Positions 1-8,631 of a stretch of 64,000 nt of DNA are shown here, piece after piece. The stretch's first letter is position 1, and every line of letters starts with the position of its first letter. Below the pieces are notes generated by a model that was given only the letters and a program-made list of their open reading frames with translations, had not been told where the DNA came from and ran no database searches. This stretch comes from Bacillota bacterium (GTDB lineage: Bacteria > Bacillota > Clostridia > Lachnospirales > Lachnospiraceae), in assembly GCA_023390555.1 (NCBI GenBank), contig JAEWCQ010000015.1, positions 62,001 to 126,000 on the forward strand, given 5' to 3'. Made by a program: the position numbers and the translations under genes.

Positions 1-500
1 TCCCAGTTCTCACCCGCATGAAAATAACTGTACATGCTGATCTCACTGGCAAAATGAATATGCTTTCCGTTGATTTTCACGATGGTATCACCGGCCTGCA
101 TGCCTGCTTCTTCTGCTGCATAGCCATCACTTACACCGGCAAGCTTCGGAGCATCATATCCAATGCACGCAATCAGAATCACGGCAAAAACAAATGCCAT
201 GATAAAATTAAAAATCGGTCCGGCCGCAACAACTGCCATCCTGGCCCAGACTGATTTGCTGTTAAAGGACCCCTCTGAATTGCTCTCGGCATCTTCTCCC
301 TCCATCATGCAGGCGCCGCCAAACGGAAGCAGCTTGATGGAATATTTTGTTTCTCCCTTCGTAAAACCGACCAATGTCGGCCCGAGTCCCAGACAGAATT
401 CGTTTACACGGATTCCATTCTTTTTTGCCAGAAGGAAATGTCCAAGTTCATGAAATAAAATAATAACACTAAAAATAATCAGTGCAATAACAATTTTCAA
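1..500 (-). CDS. rseP: RIP metalloprotease RseP (site-2 protease), C-terminus cut by window edge
   Basis: Membrane-embedded zinc protease that cleaves transmembrane segments of anti-sigma factors and signal peptides. The start is a TTG at 500, preceded by AGGTGG that overlaps the end of dxr. A Met-initiated reading would miss this start. The zinc motif HELGH lies at residues 17-21 inside the first membrane segment. A second membrane segment follows near residues 95-115 and then the beginning of a PDZ domain (AGMQAGDTIVKING). About 166 codons are present; the rest of PDZ and the C-terminal membrane segments with the LDG motif lie outside the window. It is the last visible gene of the pyrH-frr-uppS-cdsA-dxr-rseP operon, the usual Firmicutes order. 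Confidence 0.93.
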   Translation of the reverse strand, partial: MKIVIALIIFSVIILFHELGHFLLAKKNGIRVNEFCLGLGPTLVGFTKGETKYSIKLLPFGGACMMEGEDAESNSEGSFNSKSVWARMAVVAAGPIFNFIMAFVFAVILIACIGYDAPKLAGVSDGYAAEEAGMQAGDTIVKINGKHIHFASEISMYSYFHAGENW

Positions 501-501
501 A

Positions 502-1644
502 TTACCACCTACTCTCTATATAGTCGTAAGCCGCCGATTCTGTTTCCAGTATTTCCTCTACCGTAGGCTCTCTAATATAAACGGCATGTTCCATACATTG
601 CGCAATCATCTCCGGTATCTGAAGATACGCGATCTCCCTGTTCAAAAATTTTGCAACCGCGCGTTCATTGGCTGCATTAAAGGCTGTCGGAATATTTCCG
701 CCTTTTTTCATTGCCTCGTAGGCAAGTGCAAGCCCCTGAAATGTCTCCATGTCCGGCTCTTCAAACCGTATCTGCTTGATACTCCAGAAATCCAGCCTCT
801 CTCCACTCAGTGTCTGCCTCTTTGGGTAATATAATGCATACTGAATCGGAAGTCGCATATCTGGTGTTCCAAGCTGTGCAATCACCGCACCATCTTCATA
901 CTCCACCATAGAATGAATCATGCTCTCCGGCTGAACGACCACCTGAATATTTTCCGGTTCCACATCGAACAGCCACTTTGCTTCCATCACTTCCAACCCT
1001 TTATTCACCATCGTGGAGGAGTCAATCGTAATTTTTCTCCCCATGGACCAGTTTGGATGACGAAGCGCATCTTCGACCTGAACGTCTGCAAGATCTGCTT
1101 TCTTTTTTCCGCGAAACGGTCCGCCAGAAGCTGTGAGCAGTATTTTTGCAATACGGTTCTCAGCTTCGCCATTTAAAGATTGAAATATTGCACTGTGCTC
1201 ACTGTCCACCGGAAGAATTGGTACCTGATATTGTTTTGCGAGCGGCATAATCAGATGCCCTGCCGTTACCAGTGTCTCTTTATTGGCGAGTGCAATTTTC
1301 TTTCCGGCCTTGATTGCAGCAATCGTCGGACGTATTCCAAGCATGCCGACAATCGCAGTCACGAGAAGTTCTGACTCCTCATACGTCGCCACTTCGATCA
1401 ATCCATCCATGCCGGATACAATACGAATCTGTAAATCTTTCACATTTTCTTTCAACTGCCGGGCCTTATCTTCCTCCCAGACAGCCGCAAGTTTCGGGTG
1501 GAATTCCCGAATCTGCTTTTCCAGTAGTGCAATGTTACTTCCAGCTGCAAGTGCAACCACTTCTATATTCTGATGTTCTCTGACTACATCCAGTGTCTGC
1601 GTTCCTATGGATCCCGTGGAACCAAGAATTGCAATTATTTTCAT
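502..1644 (-). CDS. dxr: 1-deoxy-D-xylulose 5-phosphate reductoisomerase
   Basis: Converts DXP to MEP with NADPH, the committed step of the non-mevalonate isoprenoid pathway, in the cytoplasm. The 380-residue protein has the family length. The Rossmann motif GSTGSIG is at residues 8-14. The metal-binding segment has D147, E149 and H150, and a further glutamate, E218, lies in MVNKGLEVMEA. The substrate loop GGPFRG and the HPNWSMG segment are intact. A GTG lies four codons upstream, but the ATG at 1644 has GTGAGG at good spacing and gives the canonical MKIIAILGS start, so I use it. It follows cdsA by 24 bases and supplies the isoprenoid used by UppS in the same operon. Confidence 0.96.
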   Translation of the reverse strand: MKIIAILGSTGSIGTQTLDVVREHQNIEVVALAAGSNIALLEKQIREFHPKLAAVWEEDKARQLKENVKDLQIRIVSGMDGLIEVATYEESELLVTAIVGMLGIRPTIAAIKAGKKIALANKETLVTAGHLIMPLAKQYQVPILPVDSEHSAIFQSLNGEAENRIAKILLTASGGPFRGKKKADLADVQVEDALRHPNWSMGRKITIDSSTMVNKGLEVMEAKWLFDVEPENIQVVVQPESMIHSMVEYEDGAVIAQLGTPDMRLPIQYALYYPKRQTLSGERLDFWSIKQIRFEEPDMETFQGLALAYEAMKKGGNIPTAFNAANERAVAKFLNREIAYLQIPEMIAQCMEHAVYIREPTVEEILETESAAYDYIESRW

Positions 1645-1668
1645 CTTATGCCTCACTTTTCTTCTTTA

Positions 1669-2469
1669 TCACATGAAATATGCAGCAAGAAAATAGATTA
1701 CCGGAGCGGTAAAGATGACACTGTCAAAACGGTCAAGTATTCCGCCATGTCCCGGAATCAGTTTTCCGTAATCCTTAATCTCATAATTACGCTTGATGGC
1801 AGATGCCGTCAGATCACCAATCATGGAAATCACAGCTCCCACCGTACAGATTCCAGCCATGATAAGAATGTCCTTTCCTGTAGTTCCCATCGCCTGCTGA
1901 AATACCAAACCGTAGATGATCGTCAGAAGTGCTGCACCGATCACACCGCCTGCTGCTCCTTCCCAGGATTTTTTCGGTGAAAGCACCGGGGCCATCTTAT
2001 GTTTCCCAATCAGAACTCCCACACAGTATGCACAGGTATCGCATCCCCAGGAACACAGGAAGATCAGCCATACAATATAGACTCCCGCTTCCAGCATTCT
2101 CGTCTGATAAACATAGGAAAGCATCACTGCGACATAGAAAACGCCAAAAAACGCAGCCAGCATCTGCTCTGTCCTATACTTTGGATAAGAAAAGACATAT
2201 ACAACCATCAGAACAATGAGGAAACCGATTACAAGCAGCAGAATATCTGGAATAAAATTCCATTTTAAATTCAAATAAAATAAAACGGAAGCCAGATACC
2301 CCATAATCCCGGCAATACTTTTTTCCATCTGAAACACGCGGTATATCTCATACAGTCCGATCAGAGATATGATTCCCACTCCTGCCAGAAGTATATCATT
2401 TCCTGTTATAATGAATGCGAGGGCAACGATGACCAATACAATTCCACTCAGCAGTCTCGTTTTAAACAT
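1669..2469 (-). CDS. cdsA: Phosphatidate cytidylyltransferase (CDP-diglyceride synthase)
   Basis: Integral membrane enzyme making CDP-diacylglycerol from phosphatidate and CTP, the precursor of acidic phospholipids. The 266-residue protein is mostly hydrophobic with about eight membrane spans. Near the C-terminus it carries the CdsA signature, seen as SAIKR, then KDYGKLIPGHGG and LDRFDS, with the metal-binding Lys-Asp and Asp-Arg residues intact. Its ATG overlaps the uppS stop by one base (TAATG), so the two are probably translationally coupled, and GGAGGA lies just upstream inside uppS. Confidence 0.95.
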   Translation of the reverse strand: MFKTRLLSGIVLVIVALAFIITGNDILLAGVGIISLIGLYEIYRVFQMEKSIAGIMGYLASVLFYLNLKWNFIPDILLLVIGFLIVLMVVYVFSYPKYRTEQMLAAFFGVFYVAVMLSYVYQTRMLEAGVYIVWLIFLCSWGCDTCAYCVGVLIGKHKMAPVLSPKKSWEGAAGGVIGAALLTIIYGLVFQQAMGTTGKDILIMAGICTVGAVISMIGDLTASAIKRNYEIKDYGKLIPGHGGILDRFDSVIFTAPVIYFLAAYFM

Positions 2470-3167
2470 TATGATTCCTCCTTAATTTTTCCATAGCGCC
2501 TGTCTCTGCTTGCATAATCTTCCACCGCTTTGCGAAGTTCCGCCGGTGAAAAATCGGGCCACGGCACATCGGCAAAATAGAACTCGCTGTATGCCAGCTG
2601 CCACAGCAGATAGTTGGAAAGCCTCTGCTCTCCGCTGGTGCGGATCAAAAGATCCGGATCCGGAATATTCTTTGTATCCAGATATCTTCCAAATGTTTCC
2701 TCCGTAATCTCCTCCGGCGGCAGCTGATCCTCCGCCATCCGTTTCATGGCACGCACCATCTCATCCCGGCTGCCATAATTAATCGCTATTTGAAAATTCA
2801 ATCCTGTATTTTTGCCGGATTCCTCTTCCAGATTCCTGATCTTCTCCTGAAAATCAGCATCCAGTCCGGTGATATCTCCAATCATGCGGACACGCATATT
2901 GTTCTTCCGCGCTGTCCGGATACAGTTCTTCAGGTAACTGTTCAGCAATTTCATCAGTGCCTCAACCTCACCGTCCGGACGTTTCCAGTTTTCCGTAGAA
3001 AATGCATACATCGTCACATATTTGATGCCGAGTTCATCCGCCGCACGTAAGATCACCTCTACATTTTTCGCTCCTATTGTATGCCCGTAATTACGCGGCA
3101 TACCCTTACTCTTTGCCCAACGGCCGTTTCCATCCAATATAATTGCCACATGTTGCGGTACTTTCAT
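2469..3167 (-). CDS. uppS: Undecaprenyl diphosphate synthase (cis-prenyltransferase)
   Basis: Condenses isopentenyl diphosphate units onto farnesyl diphosphate to make the C55 carrier lipid for peptidoglycan and wall polymers. The 232-residue protein has the usual family length. The catalytic aspartate and phosphate loop are in LDGNGRWAK (D12). Further family segments seen are YAFSTENWKRP, INYGSRDE, and RTSGEQRLSNYLLWQ with the IPP-binding Arg and Glu. It lies downstream of frr with a hairpin in the gap and overlaps cdsA by one base. Confidence 0.96.
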   Translation of the reverse strand: MKVPQHVAIILDGNGRWAKSKGMPRNYGHTIGAKNVEVILRAADELGIKYVTMYAFSTENWKRPDGEVEALMKLLNSYLKNCIRTARKNNMRVRMIGDITGLDADFQEKIRNLEEESGKNTGLNFQIAINYGSRDEMVRAMKRMAEDQLPPEEITEETFGRYLDTKNIPDPDLLIRTSGEQRLSNYLLWQLAYSEFYFADVPWPDFSPAELRKAVEDYASRDRRYGKIKEES

Positions 3168-3206
3168 GTATAATCCCCCTCGTCAATTTCCATAAAGTAG
3201 AAAAGA

Positions 3207-3230
3207 GGACATGGCAATTGTGCTATGTCC
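3207..3230 (-). terminator. Intra-operon hairpin between frr and uppS
   Basis: A 10-bp stem (GGACATRGCA type, one G-T pair) with a 4-base loop. On the transcribed minus strand it is followed by a T-rich stretch (TCTTTTC). It sits between frr and uppS and may partly terminate the transcript or stabilise the upstream message. The T tract is interrupted, so it is probably not a full terminator. Confidence 0.55.
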
Positions 3231-3247
3231 CCATGAAAACACTCAGA

Positions 3248-3802
3248 TTATACGGTAAGTACCTCTTTTGTCTTACTTTCTACCGCTTTTTCGATTTCAG
3301 CAATAAATTTGTCTGTCATCTTCTGTGCTTCATCTTCTAATCCCTTAATCTGATCCTCTGAAATATCAGCTGATTTACCTAACCTTTTGAAAGAATCATT
3401 GGCATCACGTCTGATGTTACGGATGGCAACTTTGGCACTTTCTCCTTTTTTCTTAACATCTTTCGCGAGATCTTTTCTGCGTTCCTCTGTCAATTCCGGA
3501 AAAACAAGACGAATCACCTTTCCGTCATTATTCGGATTGATTCCAAGGTCAGATACCAGAATGGCTTTTTCTATTTCTTTTACCAAAGATGGCTCCCATG
3601 GCTGAATCTGAATCATACGAGGTTCCGGAACATTCACATTCGCCACCTGCTGAAGTGATGTTGGGGTTCCATAATAATCAATTTTTATCTTATCTAAAAT
3701 ATGTGGATTTGCGCGTCCTGCACGAATTGATGTAAGCTCTTCCATCAAATTATCGTAAGACTTCTGCATCTTTTCATTAAACTGAACTAATTTCTCATCC
3801 AT
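3248..3802 (-). CDS. frr: Ribosome recycling factor
   Basis: Splits post-termination ribosomes together with EF-G. The 184-residue protein has the standard length. The conserved segments are SIRAGRANP near residue 25, YYGTPTSLQQVANV, PEPRMIQIQPWE, GVNPNNDGK-like (LGINPNNDGKVIRL), TEERRKDLAK, and the AKVAIRNIRRDAND helix of domain I. It lies 13 bases after pyrH, the usual partner. Confidence 0.97.
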   Translation of the reverse strand: MDEKLVQFNEKMQKSYDNLMEELTSIRAGRANPHILDKIKIDYYGTPTSLQQVANVNVPEPRMIQIQPWEPSLVKEIEKAILVSDLGINPNNDGKVIRLVFPELTEERRKDLAKDVKKKGESAKVAIRNIRRDANDSFKRLGKSADISEDQIKGLEDEAQKMTDKFIAEIEKAVESKTKEVLTV

Positions 3803-3815
3803 ATCGATATCTCCT

Positions 3816-4514
3816 TTATGATACGGTTACTTTCGTACCGTTAAATTCACCGCTGACCGCATTCTTAATACTATTCTCTTCGTTTAGCCCAAATACATAC
3901 ATTGGCATTTTATTCTCCATACAAAGAATGGAGGCCGTCAGATCCACAACAGCAAGCTTTTTATCAATGACTTCCTGAATGGAGACTTCGTCGTATTTGA
4001 CCGCATTTGGATTCACCTTCGGATCGCTGTCGTATACGCCGTCGATTGCCTTTGCAAGATAAATTCCATCCGCTTCCATCTCAATTGCGCGAAGGACAAT
4101 ACCCGTATCAGTAGAAAAATAAGGGTGTCCTGTTCCGCCCGCAAAAAACACGACCATACCATGCTCAAAATACTTATTCGCACGATCCTTGGAAAACAGT
4201 TTTGTCATACTTCCGCATTCAAACGGTGTCAGAATCTGTGTCTTCATACCGACAGAACGAAATATTTCTGATACATAGATGCAGTTCATGACAGTGGCAA
4301 GCATACCAATCTGATCGGCTTTGGTCCGATCAATTGTCTCGCTGGTACGTCCTCTCCAGAAGTTTCCTCCTCCGATTACGATTCCGACCTGTACGCCCTG
4401 ATCCACAATCTGCTTTACCTGTTTTGCAACATTTGTTACAGTCAACTCATCAAAGCCAGTCTTTTTTTCACCGGCCAATGCTTCCCCGCTTAATTTTAAC
4501 AGTACTCGTTTCAT
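3816..4514 (-). CDS. pyrH: UMP kinase
   Basis: Phosphorylates UMP to UDP with ATP in pyrimidine nucleotide synthesis; bacterial hexameric enzyme of the amino-acid-kinase fold. The 232-residue protein begins MKRVLLKLSGEALAG (ATP-binding lysine and glycine loop). It continues with GIVIGGGNFWRGR, DQIGMLATVMNCI, the FAGGTGHPYFSTDTG loop and the DLTAS segment. It starts only 3 bases after the bactofilin stop, so the two are probably co-transcribed. No rpsB or tsf lies upstream, where those genes often sit. Confidence 0.96.
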   Translation of the reverse strand: MKRVLLKLSGEALAGEKKTGFDELTVTNVAKQVKQIVDQGVQVGIVIGGGNFWRGRTSETIDRTKADQIGMLATVMNCIYVSEIFRSVGMKTQILTPFECGSMTKLFSKDRANKYFEHGMVVFFAGGTGHPYFSTDTGIVLRAIEMEADGIYLAKAIDGVYDSDPKVNPNAVKYDEVSIQEVIDKKLAVVDLTASILCMENKMPMYVFGLNEENSIKNAVSGEFNGTKVTVS

Positions 4515-4517
4515 TCT

Positions 4518-5498
4518 TTATTTAACCTTCTTCTCTCCAAATAAACTTTCCACATCAATCTCTGCATAGCACTGGGAACAGAAGCCTTCGATGACAGCGC
4601 CATTATTGATCTGAACAGAACGGGACTTAATATTTCCCATGATGACTGCGGAAGTATCTACTACGACCGGTCCCTGAACATCGATATCGCCCTTGATGGC
4701 ACCTGCAATGACTGCGGAGGTTGCTGTAATGTTTCCAATGATAACTGAGCCGAGGCCGATTTTCACAGTACCGGAGCTGACTACTTCCCCTTCAATTTTT
4801 GCGGAATCCGCAAAAAATTCAGAAGAGGTACTGTTGCCGTTGATAATACCAGTTACGACCAGCTTGCCGTTACAGGATACATTTCCTTCGATCTTGCCGC
4901 GGATATCCAGTGAACCGTTTGATTCCATGTTTCCTTTGATTTTGGTTCCTTCCGTAATCACAGCAACTTCATCGGAAATCTCATCTGTTGTCAACGTCTT
5001 CTCCAGTTCCTTGTCCATCGTATTAACCTCTTCCAACTCGTTGTTCAATTCATTCATGACTTTATCCTCCTCAGCTTCTTCCAAGCTTTCTATTGTTTGA
5101 TTCAAGTTATCTTCAACCGGCTCTACCGGAACAGGTTCCATCTCATTCACTGCTTCTTCACTTTGCGGCAGGTCTTCACTCAGTAACACTTCTTCATCGA
5201 GGAACTCTTCTTCATTTAGGAACTCTTCTTCACTCTGCGGTACGTCCTCTTTTTGCGTAACGATTTCCGGTGAATCCACAAAAGTCACCCCTGATTCCGA
5301 TCGTATGCCATCTTTCGTGACCTTCTCCAGAAGGCCATCCAGTTTTGAAAGTTCCGATTCCACATCTAACTCACTCTCGAGCGTGTTCACAACCATTTCC
5401 GAATCTTCTTCCAGTTCTTCCAGTACGGTATCCTCACCAGGAATCAGCTCTTTTGCTGCCTGTGATAAATCATCTTTAAAATCTTTAAAAAAACTCAT
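4518..5498 (-). CDS. Bactofilin family protein with long acidic N-terminal region
   Basis: Bactofilins are right-handed beta-helix proteins that polymerise without nucleotides into membrane-associated filaments, often placing cell-wall enzymes. Residues from about 179 to the end show the short repeats of the family (TKIKGNMESNGSLDIRGKIE, IIGNITATSAVIAGAIKGDI, and so on). The first ~178 residues are very rich in Glu and Asp with repeated SEEEFL/NEEEFL/DEEVLL blocks, probably disordered. This makes the protein (326 residues) about twice the usual length. It lies between a membrane-anchored polysaccharide deacetylase (21 bases upstream) and pyrH (3 bases downstream), which suggests a role in wall modification. 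The exact function is unknown. Confidence 0.85.
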   Translation of the reverse strand: MSFFKDFKDDLSQAAKELIPGEDTVLEELEEDSEMVVNTLESELDVESELSKLDGLLEKVTKDGIRSESGVTFVDSPEIVTQKEDVPQSEEEFLNEEEFLDEEVLLSEDLPQSEEAVNEMEPVPVEPVEDNLNQTIESLEEAEEDKVMNELNNELEEVNTMDKELEKTLTTDEISDEVAVITEGTKIKGNMESNGSLDIRGKIEGNVSCNGKLVVTGIINGNSTSSEFFADSAKIEGEVVSSGTVKIGLGSVIIGNITATSAVIAGAIKGDIDVQGPVVVDTSAVIMGNIKSRSVQINNGAVIEGFCSQCYAEIDVESLFGEKKVK

Positions 5499-5519
5499 AT
5501 TTTCCCTCCATTTTGTATT

Positions 5520-6506
5520 CTACTTTACGCTGTCAGCAGTCACGTGCTGAATGGCGGTGGTATCATCGTCAATCGGTAAAATCTGGGCGCCCAGCTTGTT
5601 CAATGCCTCTATCATCGGACCGAGTGCCTCCACCGTTGCAGGCTTCGTATCGGAATCGTGCATCAATACAATAGACGTCTTATACTTTACTACATCCTTT
5701 AGTACATTTTCAACCAATTCATCTGAGGTGTATGCCTGTGATGTCGCATCTCCGCTGGAAACGTTCCAATCAAAATATGTAACTCCCTGGGAATTGAGAT
5801 AAGAAATGAATTCTTTCATATCCGTGTTGCTCACCTGATTGCTGCTTCCTCCCGGGAAACGATAATACATGCACTCTTCTCCGGTGACATCATACAGCAT
5901 ATTCTGTATTTTCGAAAAATCTGCTTCAAATCCCTGCAGTGAATCATAGATCTCGCTGTATTTATGGGAATAAGAATGCATACCCAGCGTATGTCCTTCT
6001 GCTACAATTCTCTTATACAGCTGCTTGGAAGTATCATCTTCCTTACCGACAACAAAAAAAGTAGCCTTTACCTGATACTGTGCAAGCGTGTCCAAAATTT
6101 GCTCCGTGTTTCCGCTTGGTCCATCATCAAACGTAAGATATACTTTTAACGTATCTCCCGGCTGCGCAAGATTTGTCCTATCCGAAGAACTCATGATATT
6201 CGCAGCAGGGTTGATTGCACTTTCCGTATTACTTACTGCCTCTGTGTCATTCTCCAAAAGATTGTATTCCTGCATATTCGCAGACTGATTTTCAGGTGTA
6301 CTAATCTGACTTGTCAGGGCACTGTTCTGGCTCAAGGAATCCAGCTTCTGTTCTAAGGAATATACCTTTACCAGCAATGTAACGCAAACGACCATCGAAA
6401 GTATCATCCAAATGAATATGGAAGCAATCATTCCTGTTTTTATCCGGTTAACGCGCTTTCTACGTTCGCGCTGTTCCTTTAACCCTGTTTTGGTTTTATC
6501 TTCCAT
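5520..6506 (-). CDS. Membrane-anchored polysaccharide deacetylase (NodB domain)
   Basis: Predicted to remove acetyl groups from peptidoglycan or another N-acetylated glycan outside the membrane. The start chosen is the ATG at 6506, preceded by GGGGG at 7 bases; a reading from further upstream has no ribosome site. The 328-residue protein has a basic N-terminus (RERRKRVNRIK), one membrane segment at about residues 26-48, a low-complexity linker, and a NodB domain. The domain shows TFDDGPSG (catalytic and metal Asp), HSYSH (two metal His), YRFPGGSSN and LMHDSDTK (late His). All key residues are present. The gene precedes the bactofilin gene. Confidence 0.9.
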   Translation of the reverse strand: MEDKTKTGLKEQRERRKRVNRIKTGMIASIFIWMILSMVVCVTLLVKVYSLEQKLDSLSQNSALTSQISTPENQSANMQEYNLLENDTEAVSNTESAINPAANIMSSSDRTNLAQPGDTLKVYLTFDDGPSGNTEQILDTLAQYQVKATFFVVGKEDDTSKQLYKRIVAEGHTLGMHSYSHKYSEIYDSLQGFEADFSKIQNMLYDVTGEECMYYRFPGGSSNQVSNTDMKEFISYLNSQGVTYFDWNVSSGDATSQAYTSDELVENVLKDVVKYKTSIVLMHDSDTKPATVEALGPMIEALNKLGAQILPIDDDTTAIQHVTADSVK

Positions 6507-6537
6507 GTACTGACCCCCGGTCATAAAATCTCTTTCT

Positions 6538-6546
6538 ATTGTATCA
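6538..6546 (-). promoter_or_regulatory. Extended -10 promoter candidate for the deacetylase-bactofilin-pyrH operon
   Basis: On the minus strand TG-A-TACAAT gives an extended -10 element about 30 bases before the deacetylase start. The sequence at -35 is poor. Position and spacing fit a start site near 6531. Confidence 0.45.
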
Positions 6547-6689
6547 CATTTTTCCAAAATATCATTAAAAAATAAAATTTAATTTGATGTACTTTTCAAA
6601 TAACAAAATTAAATTTTCAGACTTTTTAGGATTTTTTCCAATAAAGATTTTCGGCACACCTCATTTTGTTCTTAATCTGATTCTATCCT

Positions 6690-6866
6690 TTTGCATACGG
6701 AATGACAAACTTTATTTTCATAAACAGAATAAGGCGTAAGTTTCGCTCACACTTCGCACCCCGCATGGGCTGCACAGCAATTAAATTCATTTCGCGAGGC
6801 ACGCATCTGAATTTAATTTTATATAGAAACCATAGCTTCCTGCGATAATGCAGCAAAATGTTTTTC
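6690..6866 (-). repeat. Possible diverged third copy of the dispersed structured repeat
   Basis: Read on the minus strand, this stretch starts after a terminator T-run (as copies A and B do). It contains the sequence order seen in the middle of those copies: an A/T-rich ATATAAAATTAAATT block, GATGCG-TGCCTCGCG, an AT-rich spacer, ATGCGGGGTGCGAAGTG, and CTTATTCTG. The match is visibly weaker than A to B and the first hairpin is not recognisable. A 61-codon reading frame here is not convincing. The rest of the gap to the deacetylase gene holds only an A/T-rich inverted repeat around 6575-6615. Confidence 0.35.
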
Positions 6867-6881
6867 ACAGAAAAACAAAAA

Positions 6882-6914
6882 CCCCGGAGCAGGCGTTCAG
6901 ACCGGTCTCCGGGG
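6882..6914 (-). terminator. Intrinsic terminator after the 7.0-7.5 kb membrane protein gene
   Basis: Perfect 8-bp stem CCCCGGAG/CTCCGGGG, followed on the minus strand by TTTTTGTTTTT. The plus-strand side also has CTTTTA, so some bidirectional activity is possible. Confidence 0.85.
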
Positions 6915-7010
6915 CTTTTATGTCATTTTCCGATTCGTGGATTTGTCCAACAAAACCACAACAAAACAAGCAGTACCTTCGTATCATTCACTTGCCGGAC
7001 CTGCAGCATG

Positions 7011-7490
7011 TTACATTGAAATCATTAACAAATCCGGGTTCAGCATACCGAAAATCATCGCAATATGCGCAACTACAAGAAAAATTGACACGAGAATCAC
7101 ATGCAGTTTTAATTTACTTTGATCATCTCTCTTTCGGCCGATGATTCCAAGTTCCAGCAAGGTCAAACCAAGATACGGAACTATCCCGGCAAGATAAAAT
7201 CCAACTGCAATCACATCGGCAGGTCCTCTCCAGTCACCGGACGATGTAAGCGGTACCACAGCATTGAGAAACAGATAGATAAATACACCGAGAAAGTAGA
7301 TACCGGCAAATATACCTGTGATCTTATTGACCATTCTCGCCTTACCATGCATGTTTTTTGTAAACAAAATGATAAATTCCGTAATTGCCAGTGTTTCGGC
7401 ACATATTACCGGAACTGCCATGAAAATAAGCAAATTCCATGGCTGATTCGTTGATAATAATTCCATATAATGCGTCATAGCATTGTCCAT
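7011..7490 (-). CDS. Small four-span membrane protein of unknown function
   Basis: I do not recognise this protein with certainty. The start at 7490 is set by AGGAGGAG five bases upstream; a longer reading lacks a ribosome site. The 159 residues contain four hydrophobic segments, about 18-42, 55-77, 91-113 and 126-150, with short charged loops (KNMHGKARMVNK, GRKRDDQSKLK). No catalytic motif is visible. It stands alone, with its own promoter at 7539-7568 and a strong terminator, so it is a single-gene unit. It may belong to one of the DUF membrane families found in Clostridia, but this is a guess. Confidence 0.75.
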   Translation of the reverse strand: MDNAMTHYMELLSTNQPWNLLIFMAVPVICAETLAITEFIILFTKNMHGKARMVNKITGIFAGIYFLGVFIYLFLNAVVPLTSSGDWRGPADVIAVGFYLAGIVPYLGLTLLELGIIGRKRDDQSKLKLHVILVSIFLVVAHIAMIFGMLNPDLLMISM

Positions 7491-7538
7491 TGTTTCTCCT
7501 CCTGGGTAACAATATTTTATAGAGTCAAGCTTACTCTT

Positions 7539-7568
7539 ATTATATGGAGAAATTATGTAGATATCCAA
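7539..7568 (-). promoter_or_regulatory. Promoter of the four-span membrane protein gene
   Basis: Minus strand: TTGGAT, 18 bases, then a consensus TATAAT, about 50 bases upstream of the start codon. Confidence 0.65.
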
Positions 7569-7811
7569 AATTAGGAAAAACAATGTTTAAGCACTTCTCA
7601 CCCGCAGTGATCAAGCGCTTCTGAATTGTTCTGTTTCCACTTCAGCCATGCATTTTCACAATAACTGAATCTTTTTGCTTCAATCCTTTGTATTATCCGT
7701 ACATTTTTTCCTCTACCCAAAAAAACAAGCTTTTGACTAGATTTTTGTCGAATTTTGCAATATAATTAAATAGTTAATTTTAAAAACATTTTTAACGAGG
7801 AGGAGTTTTGA

Positions 7812-8303
7812 ATGGCAAAAGTAATATCTGTGGCTACCGGTAACAGTCATATTATGGAGGTCACTAGAAAAAGAGGGCTTTTTGTGATAACTATTGATGG
7901 CAGGGAAAGCAGCTCTTTTAAACCAAATTTGGAATCTCAATTTTTTGTTATGCACGAAGATTTTCCCATTGCAATGGACGGCGAAGAGTATATTCTTTCT
8001 ATACGTGGTGCGAAATTCCGGCTAGTTCTTTCGGGGCGTTATGTGGATGATGGCAGTGAATTTAAATCAGCCAAACATCTCCCTGTCTGGTTCTGGATTC
8101 TGGGCGTTATTGATTTGATGGTTCTGATTTTGGGCGGTGCCATTGGTGCCATTTTAGGATATCTGGTTGCAAACCGCTCTGCGGTGATTGCCAGAACTAA
8201 TCTGCCGACTGCGCTTCGCATTCTTCTATGTCTGCTATTGACAATCACCCTTTATGCAGTATTTTTTATTATAACAATTATCATTTCATCTTACAGGTAT
8301 TAG
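7812..8303 (+). CDS. Small membrane protein of unknown function with soluble N-terminal domain
   Basis: A plus-strand gene of 163 codons with a strong GAGGAGGAG ribosome site. The first ~85 residues are soluble and look beta-rich (alternating hydrophobic pattern, VISVATGNSHIMEV, FVITIDGRES). Two hydrophobic segments follow, about 92-120 and 130-158, the first with a glycine-rich turn (GGAIGAILGYLVANR). I cannot assign a family. A TATAAT lies at 7761-7766 but its TTGACT is 22 bases upstream, too far for a normal promoter. The gene is followed by its own terminator, so it is monocistronic. The preceding gap (7584-7760) holds only an imperfect inverted repeat. Confidence 0.75.
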   Translation: MAKVISVATGNSHIMEVTRKRGLFVITIDGRESSSFKPNLESQFFVMHEDFPIAMDGEEYILSIRGAKFRLVLSGRYVDDGSEFKSAKHLPVWFWILGVIDLMVLILGGAIGAILGYLVANRSAVIARTNLPTALRILLCLLLTITLYAVFFIITIIISSYRY

Positions 8304-8370
8304 AATGATTGAAGCTGGTGCAATAATAGTGGCCTACTTTCCATCAATTAGAATCTTTAAACGCAAAATA

Positions 8371-8407
8371 TTTCTGCCGACAGATATAACCTGCCGGCAG
8401 TTTTTTT
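8371..8407 (+). terminator. Intrinsic terminator after the 7.8-kb membrane protein gene
   Basis: Stem CTGCCG/CGGCAG followed by seven T on the plus strand. Between here and 8630 I see no gene or structure. Confidence 0.75.
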
Positions 8408-8631
8408 ACCATTTTTAAAGATTCAGCCTCAGTTCTTTTTCTTCACCCGCTTTTTGCTCTGCTTTTTAAATCAGAAGCTAATTTCTGTATTGAACCAATT
8501 CTCCGTTTTAAACTGTCATATGTTTCATCTTGCACTCACTTCATATATTTGCAGCCATCTATCTATGCTCTGATGCTGCCAGCATTTCATATGGAACAAA
8601 TTATTTTACCCCAACCCTTGACAAAGAGCCC

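Noticed and set aside
6683..6868. 61-codon minus-strand frame in the gap before the deacetylase gene
   Set aside because: It overlaps the possible repeat copy, has no clear ribosome site and no recognisable protein pattern.
7733..7766. Promoter TTGACT/TATAAT before the 7.8-kb membrane protein gene
   Set aside because: The spacing is 22 bases, too long for a standard sigma-A promoter.
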